Part shown: positions 1-5,886 of the stretch, piece after piece | Numbering within the stretch: position 1 is the first letter of the stretch | Layout of the letters: every line of letters starts with the position of its first letter | Assembly: GCA_021784265.1 (NCBI GenBank) | Contig: JAJXTA010000215.1 | Span: forward strand, 1 to 5,886 | Length of the DNA stretch: 5,886 nt | Reading direction: 5' to 3' | Source: a bacterium | GTDB taxonomy: Bacteria; Verrucomicrobiota; Verrucomicrobiia; Limisphaerales; J093 | Translations under genes and position numbers: made by a program | Notes under the pieces: generated by a model | Seen by the model: the letters and a program-made list of their open reading frames with translations, nothing else | What the model was told of the DNA's origin: nothing | Databases searched by the model: none

Positions 1-1381
1 CCAACGGCTCGCCGGCCCGTCCCTGCGCAAACCACTGCGCGCGGGCTCGAGTCGGCCGCTCCATCTTGGCCCCATACCACTTCTGAACCGTCGCCAGGGC
101 CCAAGGGGCTTGCCGGTGGGTGTGACAGCGATTGCAGGCGTTGGGAATGCCGTACTGCTCGGTCAACAGAGGATCGGGAATGGTGAACCCATGGTCGTGC
201 CGCCCATGCCGCTGCATGTACACGGTCTGAGGCATGTGACAATCGACGCACCGGTCGCCGGGCTGGCCCGCGGTGTGAAAGCTGTGCCGGGCCGGATCGA
301 TCTTGGGCGCCGGCGCCACGGGCGGACCGTGGCAACGCAGACAGAGGCCGTTGTCCGCGGCCCGGGTCTTGCCCGAGTGCGGTTCGTGGCAATCGCCGCA
401 GCGCACGCCGGCGCCATACATGCGGCTGCCCAGGAACGCCGTGTATTCGTAGTCCTCCTCGTGAACTTGGCCGTCGGCGTAGAACACGTCGGTTCCATCC
501 GGAATCACCAGACCAAAATGGTCGAGGTAGAGGTCGCCCGGGCGGAACGTACCGGTAAGGTCGGTGCGCCGGGAGTGACAGGCCGCGCAGGCGGCCAGCA
601 TCTGGTCCTTGCTCAAGGGGCGCAGGGTGGGGTCCTTAGGTTTGCCGGCTTGGGGGTGGCGGCGTTGCCAGGCGACATGGTCGGCCATCGGCCCATGGCA
701 GGCCTCGCACCCCACCCCGCGCTCGGCCACGGCGGTGGCGTAGGTGTCGGTGGCCGGTTGGTAATTCTTCCGCACGTCGGTGTTATGGCAGGCGGCGCAC
801 ATACTGTTCCAAGTCATCCCCCGCCCGGTCCAATGGCCCCATTCGCCCGGCTGCCGGTCTTCGGCGCCGAAGATGTCGAACCAATCGCGGCGGCCAGGGT
901 CGGCGGCCAACTCGGTGACTTGATAACGCCCGCCCGTCCAAGGGATGAGGAACTGCCGGAGCGGTTCCACGCCCAAGACCCGCTTCAGCCGGAAGAGCTG
1001 GGGCGCCCCGTTTGGGCCCGGCATGGACAACTCGAACCGCTGGTCGGTACAGCTCGCTTCGGACTTGTGCGCCCCTTGGCCAATGGTGCGCGCGGGATAA
1101 AACGACGCCAGATCCTTGGTCAGGTCCATGGGGCGCTCGGCCAAGGCGTGGTGGGAGCCCGTCCACTGTGTGTAGGCCCGCGGATGACAGTCGCGACAAC
1201 TCACCGAGCCGGCGTAAGCGGCGTCCTGGGGCGGGTCAGCCGCCACCCCACTCCCGGCCCGGCCAGGTGGAGCGGCGGCGTGCGGGCGCGGCACAACCAC
1301 GCGCGCCCCCACGCCCAGGGCAACGGCCACCCCCACCGCCACCACGACGTGCCACGAGGTGGGCCACCGCCTAAGGCTCAT
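1..1381 (-). CDS. Exported multiheme (at least octaheme) cytochrome c, Cytochrome_C554-like; C-terminus beyond left edge
   Basis: This minus-strand frame has no stop from its ATG at 1381-1379 to the window edge, giving 460 residues. It holds eight CXXCH heme-attachment sites, all in the same frame: CRDCH (residue 62), CAACH (195), CEACH (225), CAACH (265), CGDCH (328), CLRCH (347), CVDCH (378) and CNRCH (416). Residues 1-30 are a basic start followed by a Val/Ala/Gly-rich hydrophobic stretch, an export signal or membrane anchor, as periplasmic heme attachment requires. The pattern matches a known family of exported cytochromes (Cytochrome_C554/paired-CXXCH types): 'YTQWTGSHHALA' after heme 1, 'LGVEPLRQFLIP' near residue 140, 'HWTGRGMTWNSMCAACH', and 'PNACNRCH...WALATVQKWYG' at heme 8. 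In that family TPR or HEAT repeats usually follow, and here they would lie outside the window. The likely role is periplasmic electron transfer; substrate and partners are unknown. The start overlaps the end of the upstream phosphatase gene and has a GAGG ribosome site 4 nt before it. Confidence 0.92.
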   Translation of the reverse strand, partial: MSLRRWPTSWHVVVAVGVAVALGVGARVVVPRPHAAAPPGRAGSGVAADPPQDAAYAGSVSCRDCHPRAYTQWTGSHHALAERPMDLTKDLASFYPARTIGQGAHKSEASCTDQRFELSMPGPNGAPQLFRLKRVLGVEPLRQFLIPWTGGRYQVTELAADPGRRDWFDIFGAEDRQPGEWGHWTGRGMTWNSMCAACHNTDVRKNYQPATDTYATAVAERGVGCEACHGPMADHVAWQRRHPQAGKPKDPTLRPLSKDQMLAACAACHSRRTDLTGTFRPGDLYLDHFGLVIPDGTDVFYADGQVHEEDYEYTAFLGSRMYGAGVRCGDCHEPHSGKTRAADNGLCLRCHGPPVAPAPKIDPARHSFHTAGQPGDRCVDCHMPQTVYMQRHGRHDHGFTIPDPLLTEQYGIPNACNRCHTHRQAPWALATVQKWYGAKMERPTRARAQWFAQGRAGEPL

Positions 1382-2324
1382 GCCGCCTCATCGTTAGCAG
1401 GGCGCCAAACCGCAACCCGCGCGTACTGATGCGCAGCTCCGGGAAGCCGAAACGCTCCATGACCGCCGTGTAGATCGCCGCCCCCGTCAGGATGACGTCC
1501 GCTCGCTCGGGCGGCAGCCCGGGCAGCACCCGGCGGGCGGCCAACGGCAGAGCCCACAGCCGTTCCGTGAGGCCCCGCACCTGGGCGCGGCTCAGCCGGG
1601 TCGCCTCCAAGCGTTCCCGGTCGAACTGGGTGAGGTTGAGCTCAATGGCCCCGAGGATCGCCGCCGTCCCGCCGGTCCCCACCAGATGCACCGGCTGCGG
1701 GGCAAAGGCTCGGAGCGCCGCCTCGAGCTGCGGGAGCGCCCGGCCCGCCAGTATCTCACCCAAGCCGCCTAAACACACCGCCAGCGCCGTCGTCCCGGGT
1801 GGGTCCGCCAGCCGGCTGGTCTCGAAGAGCCGGACACTACCCAGCGGAAGGCTCTGCCGAAACGTCGGGGTCCGGGCTTCGCCCACAATGAACTCCGTGC
1901 TCCCGCCGCCGACATCCAAAATCAACACCGGCTGCGCCCCAACGCGAGCATCGCTCATCACCCCGAGGAAGACCCAGTCGGCCTCTTGGTGGCCGGAGAT
2001 GATCTCCGGCTTGAGCCCACCGGCCTCCCAGACCGCGTGCAAAAAATCCGCGGCGTTACGCGCCTCGCGCGCCGCGCTGGTGGCAATCACACGGACGGCG
2101 ACCGCGCCTTGCTGGCGAGCCAAGGCCGCGAAGCCCGCCACCACGCGCGCGGTGTCGGCAATCGCCCGCGCCGAAAGGCGCTGGGACTCGTAGAAGCCCC
2201 GCCCCAGACGGGTCTGCTCGCTACACTCGACTACCGGCACCACGGCAGCCGCCTCCAGGTCCGCCACCAGGAGCTTGACGGAGTTGGTGCCGATATCAAT
2301 GACGGCGCGGCGGCGCTGGTTCAT
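1371..2324 (-). CDS. Ppx/GppA-family phosphatase (exopolyphosphatase-like)
   Basis: A 317-residue protein of the ASKHA-fold Ppx/GppA family, whose members hydrolyse inorganic polyphosphate and/or convert pppGpp to ppGpp in the cytoplasm. The family motifs occur in order: phosphate-1 loop 'VIDIGTNSVKLLV' (residues 8-20), 'ATSAAREARN' (81-90), 'ISGHQEADWVFLG' (109-121), phosphate-2 loop 'LDVGGGSTEFIVG' (136-148), 'LPLGSVRLF' (159-167), 'GTGGTAAILG' (216-225), and C-terminal 'ERADVILTGAAIY' (273-285) followed by 'TRGLRFG' (301-307). The length fits the short, single-domain version without the C-terminal HD-like domain of E. coli Ppx, so exopolyphosphatase versus GppA activity cannot be decided. 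The ATG at 2324-2322 is chosen because the first family motif begins seven codons later. The frame stays open upstream to 2651, but that part is antisense to the hydrolase and does not resemble the family. No clear SD is seen. One difference is Q113, where many homologues have Glu in the SGxEEA motif; E114 is kept. Confidence 0.93.
   Translation of the reverse strand: MNQRRRAVIDIGTNSVKLLVADLEAAAVVPVVECSEQTRLGRGFYESQRLSARAIADTARVVAGFAALARQQGAVAVRVIATSAAREARNAADFLHAVWEAGGLKPEIISGHQEADWVFLGVMSDARVGAQPVLILDVGGGSTEFIVGEARTPTFRQSLPLGSVRLFETSRLADPPGTTALAVCLGGLGEILAGRALPQLEAALRAFAPQPVHLVGTGGTAAILGAIELNLTQFDRERLEATRLSRAQVRGLTERLWALPLAARRVLPGLPPERADVILTGAAIYTAVMERFGFPELRISTRGLRFGALLTMRRHEP
1386..1389 (-). 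promoter_or_regulatory. Shine-Dalgarno site of the cytochrome gene
   Basis: The minus strand reads GAGG, then CGGC, then ATG (1381-1379). This places a short SD core 4 nt before the cytochrome start, inside the last codons of the phosphatase gene. It supports this ATG as the start and translation of the two genes from one message. The spacing is slightly short. Confidence 0.5.
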
Positions 2325-2457
2325 CTGTCGAATGCCGCGGCTCTTCGGGTCGTCGAAATGGCAGCCGCTGACTCCGGGGGTATAGCCCAAGGCCGGGTGG
2401 GTGTCGAGCACGGGTCCGGCTTGGCGTCGTCGGCACGATTTTGTTGACGTCGTCGCG
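2325..2457. promoter_or_regulatory. Divergent intergenic spacer between phosphatase and glycoside hydrolase
   Basis: This 133-bp gap must carry the start signals for both divergent transcripts. A good leftward sigma70-like promoter is annotated separately. Rightward, the best pair I find is ATGGCA (2358-2363), 17 nt, TATAGC (2381-2386), which is weak and shares the TATA core with the leftward -10. No ribosome site is evident before the hydrolase ATG. I see no convincing operator palindrome. Confidence 0.45.
2379..2407 (-). promoter_or_regulatory. Putative sigma70-type promoter for the phosphatase-cytochrome pair
   Basis: On the minus strand, TCGACA (2407-2402, five of six matches to TTGACA) is followed by exactly 17 nt and then TATACC (2384-2379, four of six matches to TATAAT). 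Transcription would start near 2372, leaving a leader of about 50 nt before the phosphatase ATG at 2324. This agrees with that start and argues against an upstream extension. In GC-rich DNA such matches can arise by chance. Confidence 0.35.
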
Positions 2458-4929
2458 ATGAAAACGAGAGGTTTCGCTGGGCTGCTCACCGGCGCGGTCG
2501 CGCTAGGGCTTGGCGCCGAGGCGCGCGCGGTTGGCTTGACACCCTTAACCACGACGCAGGTATGGTCGCGGCTCGAATTCCGGGTCACGGACGTGCCGCT
2601 GGCGACGAATCCGTTTGACCCCGCCAGCATCAGCGTCGATGCCACCTTCACCGCACCCGCCGGGCGGTCGATGATCGTCCCCGCCTTCTGGTACCAGGGC
2701 TATCAGCGCCGGCTGGTGAACGGCGCCGAGCAGCTCCAGCCGCAGGGAACTGGCGAGTGGCGCCTGCGGTTTACCCCGCCCCAAGCCGGCGACTACCAAC
2801 TGCGGCTGACCGTGGTCACCAACGGCCAACCCGCGGGGGCGCCCTACACCAGCGCGTTCACCGTGCCCCCCGCCACCGGCAGCACCCTGCCCTCCGGCAC
2901 GAGCGCGCCCGAGGGCTATGTCCGGTTGGCCACCAACCGCCTCTATTTCGCCACCGACCAGGGAAACCCCCTGCCGCTCATCGGGGCCTGCGTCTGCTGG
3001 TACGGCAGCCGCGGGACCTACGACTACGACGATTGGTTCGCCAGCATGGGGCAGGCGGGCGAGAATTACGCCCGGCTCTGGATGGCTCCCTGGGCCTTTG
3101 GCCTCGAAGCCGACCCCGGCACCGGGACACACTACCGGCAAGACCACGCCTGGCAGTTGGATTACGTCCTCCAGTTGGCCGAGCAGCGGGGCATCTATCT
3201 GATGTTCTGCCTCGATTACCACGGGATGTTCGAAACCAAACCGGATTACTGGGGCGGCAACAATTACTGGCCCAAGAACCCGTACAACGTCGCCAACGGC
3301 GGGCCGTGCGTCAACCAGGACGCCTTTTTCACCAACCCCGCGGCCCAGGCCATGTACCAAAAGCGGCTGCGCTACCTCATCGGGCGGTACGGCTACAGTC
3401 CACACCTCTTGGTCTGGCAATTCTTCAACGAGCTGGACAACGTGTATGCCTATCTGAACGCCACCCACGTGGCCACCTGGCACGCCGTGATGGGCGATTG
3501 GCTCCGCGCCCACGATCCCTACCAGCACCTCATCACCACCAGCATGACCGGCGGCAGCGACCGGCCGGAAATCTGGCGGCTGCCAGAGATGGACTTCGCC
3601 ACCTACCACTCCTACAACCTGCCCCAACCCACCGCCGGCCTGGCGGGCCTCATCCAGTCCTTCCTCGCCCGTTATCAAAAGCCCGTGCTCATCGACGAGT
3701 ACGGCGTGGACTGGCACGGCTGGGCCCGCACGAACGACCCGTATCTCCGCGGCTTCCGCCAGGGACTCTGGGCCGGCGCCCTCGGCGGCGCGGTGGGCAC
3801 TTCGATGTCGTGGTGGTGGCAGGAGATTCAGAGTGAAAACGTCTATCCTTACTACCGCGCCCTGGCGACCTTCACCCAGCCGACCGGTTGGGGCCAAGGG
3901 CGGTGGAGCCCGGCGGGGTTCCAGACCACCGGGCCACCCCCGGCGAGCGTTGGCGACGCCGTTGCCAACGGACGGCCGTTCAGCGCCACGCTCGAGTTGA
4001 GCACCCAATGGGGCGCGTCACTCCCGGGTCAACTGGCGCTGGCCACTCCCTTGAGCGCCACTCTCGCTCCCAGCGCCCTGAACGCCTTTGTCCAAGGCGC
4101 CACCCATCCGGACCTCCGCCTCCCCTTCCGGATCGCGGCGTGGCTGGGCACCAACGCCCAACTGGTGCTGCACCTGAACTCGGTGTCGGACGGGGCCATC
4201 ATGGGGGTGTTGGTGGATGGCCAATCGATGTTCAGCCAGAGCGTGCCGAACCGCGACGGCCTGCATGACGTCAATAACGAGTATAATCAGGACTTCACGG
4301 TGGCGTTACCCGCGGGGAAACACCTCATCGAGATCAAGAACCTCGGCGCCGACTGGTTCTACCTGGATTGGGTGCGGTTGACCGGCGTGTTGCCCGCCCA
4401 ATACCCCGGCGGTTGGCAGCCCTCCCCGGTCGCCGCCGGTGTCACCGGCGAGCGGGAGACGCTGGTTTATGTGGTGAATCCGGCGATCAGCTTCCCGGCC
4501 AACGCGACGAACCCCGCCGTGGACCCGTGGCGGGGCGGCGCCTTGCTGTTGACCAACGTGCCGGCGGGCCGTTACCAAGCCCTCTGGTACGATCCCCGCA
4601 CCGGCCAGCCGCTGGGTCAAACTATCGCCACCAACGCCGGCGCCGTGCTGGTCGTGCCGCTGCCGGACTTCAGCGAAGACCTGGCCGGTCGCCTCCTCCC
4701 GGCGCACGCCTTCAGCCTCCGCTCACCCGCGGCGGGCCCCGCGGGGAGCTTCCTTGCCGCCCTCCAAGGCGACGCCAGCTTGGTCTATCAGATCGAGACC
4801 TCGCGGGACCTCACGGCATGGACCCCGCTGCTCCAGTTGACCAACTCCACTCCCGCGACCGACTTTAGCGACCCGGCCGCCGCCGCTTTCGAACGCCGGT
4901 TTTACCGGGCACGCCTCGGCGCCGAGTAA
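2458..4929 (+). CDS. Secreted multidomain glycoside hydrolase (DUF5060-like domain plus clan GH-A catalytic barrel)
   Basis: An 823-residue exported protein. Residues 1-24 form a Sec signal peptide (MKTR, hydrophobic core, cleavage after 'EARA'). This favours the ATG at 2458 over the in-frame GTG at 2401, which would bury the signal behind 19 charged residues. Residues ~30-130 resemble the DUF5060 beta-sandwich ('WSRLEF', 'NPFD', 'ATFTAPAG', 'GEWRLRFTPPQAGDYQ'). Residues ~153-475 look like a (beta/alpha)8 clan GH-A domain: R206 in 'NYARLWMAPW', D253-H255 in 'LDYHG', acid/base E325 in 'WQFFNELDN', H384-Y386 in 'TYHSY', nucleophile E414 in 'VLIDEYG', and W452-W454 in 'SWWWQE'. Residues ~541-645 look like a carbohydrate-binding-type beta-sandwich ('LPAGKHLIEIKN', 'DWFYLDWVRL'). 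Residues ~667-748 resemble the collagenase-type 'YDPRTG' domain found after such barrels. Residues 752-823 are a small C-terminal module. A GH5-like polysaccharide endohydrolase is plausible (for example on mannan or glucan), but the substrate cannot be read from the sequence. Confidence 0.88.
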   Translation: MKTRGFAGLLTGAVALGLGAEARAVGLTPLTTTQVWSRLEFRVTDVPLATNPFDPASISVDATFTAPAGRSMIVPAFWYQGYQRRLVNGAEQLQPQGTGEWRLRFTPPQAGDYQLRLTVVTNGQPAGAPYTSAFTVPPATGSTLPSGTSAPEGYVRLATNRLYFATDQGNPLPLIGACVCWYGSRGTYDYDDWFASMGQAGENYARLWMAPWAFGLEADPGTGTHYRQDHAWQLDYVLQLAEQRGIYLMFCLDYHGMFETKPDYWGGNNYWPKNPYNVANGGPCVNQDAFFTNPAAQAMYQKRLRYLIGRYGYSPHLLVWQFFNELDNVYAYLNATHVATWHAVMGDWLRAHDPYQHLITTSMTGGSDRPEIWRLPEMDFATYHSYNLPQPTAGLAGLIQSFLARYQKPVLIDEYGVDWHGWARTNDPYLRGFRQGLWAGALGGAVGTSMSWWWQEIQSENVYPYYRALATFTQPTGWGQGRWSPAGFQTTGPPPASVGDAVANGRPFSATLELSTQWGASLPGQLALATPLSATLAPSALNAFVQGATHPDLRLPFRIAAWLGTNAQLVLHLNSVSDGAIMGVLVDGQSMFSQSVPNRDGLHDVNNEYNQDFTVALPAGKHLIEIKNLGADWFYLDWVRLTGVLPAQYPGGWQPSPVAAGVTGERETLVYVVNPAISFPANATNPAVDPWRGGALLLTNVPAGRYQALWYDPRTGQPLGQTIATNAGAVLVVPLPDFSEDLAGRLLPAHAFSLRSPAAGPAGSFLAALQGDASLVYQIETSRDLTAWTPLLQLTNSTPATDFSDPAAAAFERRFYRARLGAE

Positions 4930-4955
4930 GCCGGCGGGATACGCTCCCCGCCGGC
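4930..4955 (+). terminator. GC-rich hairpin directly after the hydrolase stop codon
   Basis: GCCGGCGGG (4930-4938) and CCCGCCGGC (4947-4955) form a perfect 9-bp stem with an 8-nt loop, starting at the base after the TAA. There is no T-tract after it, so it is not a textbook intrinsic terminator. It could be a terminator of the GC-rich type or a 3'-end stabilising structure, and it would limit read-through into the DUF362 gene. Confidence 0.55.
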
Positions 4956-5030
4956 CGCCGACCGCGGAAGCAAGCGCCGCCCGTTGCCGGGCGAGCCGAA
5001 CGGCCGGTCCCCAGGCCAAGCGGGCCATTC

Positions 5031-5072
5031 TGATCCTTTCCTTCTTGAATGCCTGGAGTCCTTGTGGTGAAC
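5031..5072 (-). repeat. Possible degenerate copy of a dispersed intergenic repeat
   Basis: Read on the minus strand, this stretch starts TTCACCACAAGGACTCC and continues with AGGCATTCAAGAAGGAAAGG. It is purine-rich and AT-richer than its surroundings. It resembles the widespread 'TTCACCACAAAGACACAAAG'-type intergenic repeats seen in many bacterial genomes, including Verrucomicrobiota; misread as protein these give strings like 'FTTKTQRH', and here one frame gives 'HHKDSRHSRRKGS'. Only one copy is in the window, so repeat status rests on memory of the family. It sits in the 5' leader region of the DUF362 gene and could instead hold that gene's expression signals. Confidence 0.3.
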
Positions 5073-5085
5073 TGATGAAGTGAAA

Positions 5086-5886
5086 ATGGAGCCCCACTCT
5101 CGCCTCGTGACGACCGGCACGTCCGCGCCACTGCCACAGACCCTCGCTCTGGATCGACGCGCCTTTCTCCGGCATTCGCTGGCGTGGGCCGGCGGCTGCG
5201 CGATGGGAGTGCGGGCATTGGGCGCGGCGCAAGCCGACGACCGCCTCAAGCCCCTCGGCGTAGCCCGAGGCCTCCACCCCGGGCGCGTCGTGTGGACTCA
5301 TGACCCGGAGGTGATGGATTGGCGCGGGCCGGCTGAAGGTCATTGGTGGGAAGCCGACCATATCAAACAAGCCCGCGTGGACGCGATGATGGCCCGCACC
5401 GTCTCCGAGCTCACCGGCGAAGCCACCGTCCCCGCGGCGTGGACCCGTCTGTTCCGCTCCTGTAACCAGGGGCGCGGCCGTGGGGACGTGGGCTACCAAC
5501 CCGGGGAGAAGGTCGCCGTGAAGCCGAACTGGGTGGGCCTGATCTACCGGGAGGGTCACGTCAACACCGAGACCTACACCTTCATTCGGCGGCACGACTA
5601 CATGAACACCAGCCCCGCGATGATCATCGCCCTGCTGCGTCAGCTCACCAGCAGCGGAGTGGCGCCGGCGGATATCACCGTGTGCGACACCCTCGCCTAC
5701 ATGGTCCACGAATATCACGACCGGCTTAGCCAAGCCGTGCCCGGGGTCCGTTACGCCGATTACGCGGGCAAGTTTGGGCGGCTCAAGGTGCGGGCTTCCG
5801 ACCGGCCACTCTACTGGAGCAGTCGGCCCGCCGACAAGGCGCCGGACACCGTGCCGAGCGTCTTCGCCGCGGCGGATTACCTGGTC
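5086..5886 (+). CDS. Tat-exported DUF362-domain protein; 3' end beyond right edge
   Basis: The first 267 residues of a protein open to the window edge. Residues 1-50 are a twin-arginine signal: 'LDRRAFLRHSLAWAGG' with R24-R25, a moderately hydrophobic core, and a likely cleavage near 'LGAAQA'. It would be exported folded. The mature part carries 'GVARGLHPGRVVW' (58-70) and 'YQPGEKVAVKPNWV' (137-150), followed by 'NTSPAMIIALLRQL' and 'ITVCDT'. These are the early segments of DUF362 (PF04015) proteins as they occur in Verrucomicrobiota, some of whose relatives carry iron-sulfur clusters; none is visible in the part present. The function is unknown. The ATG at 5086 has a weak GAAG 5 nt upstream; a GTG two codons earlier (5080) is also possible, and an in-frame stop at 5068 rules out anything longer. 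C38 in 'AGGC' is not a good lipobox. The gene lies 156 bp after the hydrolase in the same direction, behind a hairpin. Confidence 0.85.
   Translation, partial: MEPHSRLVTTGTSAPLPQTLALDRRAFLRHSLAWAGGCAMGVRALGAAQADDRLKPLGVARGLHPGRVVWTHDPEVMDWRGPAEGHWWEADHIKQARVDAMMARTVSELTGEATVPAAWTRLFRSCNQGRGRGDVGYQPGEKVAVKPNWVGLIYREGHVNTETYTFIRRHDYMNTSPAMIIALLRQLTSSGVAPADITVCDTLAYMVHEYHDRLSQAVPGVRYADYAGKFGRLKVRASDRPLYWSSRPADKAPDTVPSVFAAADYLV

Noticed and set aside
110..1429. Plus-strand open frame of 439 codons opposite the cytochrome
   Set aside because: It is antisense to the frame carrying eight CXXCH sites. Its translation is a low-complexity Gly/Ala/Val/Arg mix with no family resemblance, as expected opposite GC-rich coding DNA.
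2401..2457. GTG start for the hydrolase, adding 19 residues
   Set aside because: The extra residues are Arg-rich and would mask a well-formed signal peptide that begins at the ATG at 2458.
2325..2651. N-terminal extension of the phosphatase by 109 codons
   Set aside because: The extension lies antisense to the hydrolase signal peptide and DUF5060-like domain, has no Ppx/GppA resemblance, and would start upstream of the promoter candidate at 2379-2407.
2545..4008. Minus-strand open frame of 487 codons opposite the glycoside hydrolase
   Set aside because: It is antisense to the clear catalytic domain and its sequence is rich in Val-Gly-Ala with no motifs; it comes from codon bias on the other strand.
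4979..5003. Short inverted repeats (GCCCG/CGGGC and CCGTT/AACGG) in the gap
   Set aside because: Stems of only 5 bp in very GC-rich DNA are expected by chance, and no T-run follows.
5045..5073. TTGAAT, 17 nt, TGAACT as a promoter for the DUF362 gene
   Set aside because: The -10 match is poor, and the implied transcript start would fall at or within a few bases of the start codon; it also overlaps the possible repeat.
4723..5733. Minus-strand open frame of 336 codons spanning the hydrolase end, the gap and the DUF362 start
   Set aside because: It crosses two well-supported plus-strand genes and the hairpin, and its translation resembles no family.

Overview
The window is very GC-rich and densely coded. 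It looks like a chromosomal piece from a Verrucomicrobiota bacterium, possibly a Pedosphaera/Limisphaerales-type member. The clues are a secreted glycosidase ending in the 'Y-x-I-E-T-S-x-D-L-x-x-W ... R-R-F-Y-R-A' module common in exported proteins of that group, a Tat-exported DUF362 protein of the type found in PVC genomes, and a large multiheme cytochrome of the Cytochrome_C554 type. The assignment is made from protein style only; there is no rRNA or marker gene to confirm it.

Layout: two gene pairs point away from a 133-bp divergent spacer (2325-2457). Leftward (minus strand) come a Ppx/GppA-type phosphatase (1371-2324) and then, overlapping its end by 11 bp, an exported multiheme cytochrome c. 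The cytochrome's ORF stays open to the left edge of the window (1-1381, 460 residues visible, eight CXXCH heme sites in one frame). Rightward (plus strand) come a secreted multidomain glycoside hydrolase (2458-4929), a 156-bp gap with a strong GC hairpin and a possible dispersed repeat, and then the first 267 residues of a DUF362-domain protein with a twin-arginine signal (5086 to the right edge).

The cytochrome and phosphatase overlap and have no room for a separate promoter, so they are probably co-transcribed from a sigma70-like promoter seen at 2379-2407. The functional link between them is not evident. The hydrolase fits extracellular polysaccharide breakdown. The DUF362 protein has no established function, and the hairpin between it and the hydrolase suggests at least partly separate transcription. 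I see no tRNA, rRNA, CRISPR array, insertion sequence or phage gene. I do not see a clear new system; the most unusual items are the ppx-cytochrome pair, the modules of the hydrolase that I cannot assign, and the element at 5031-5072.
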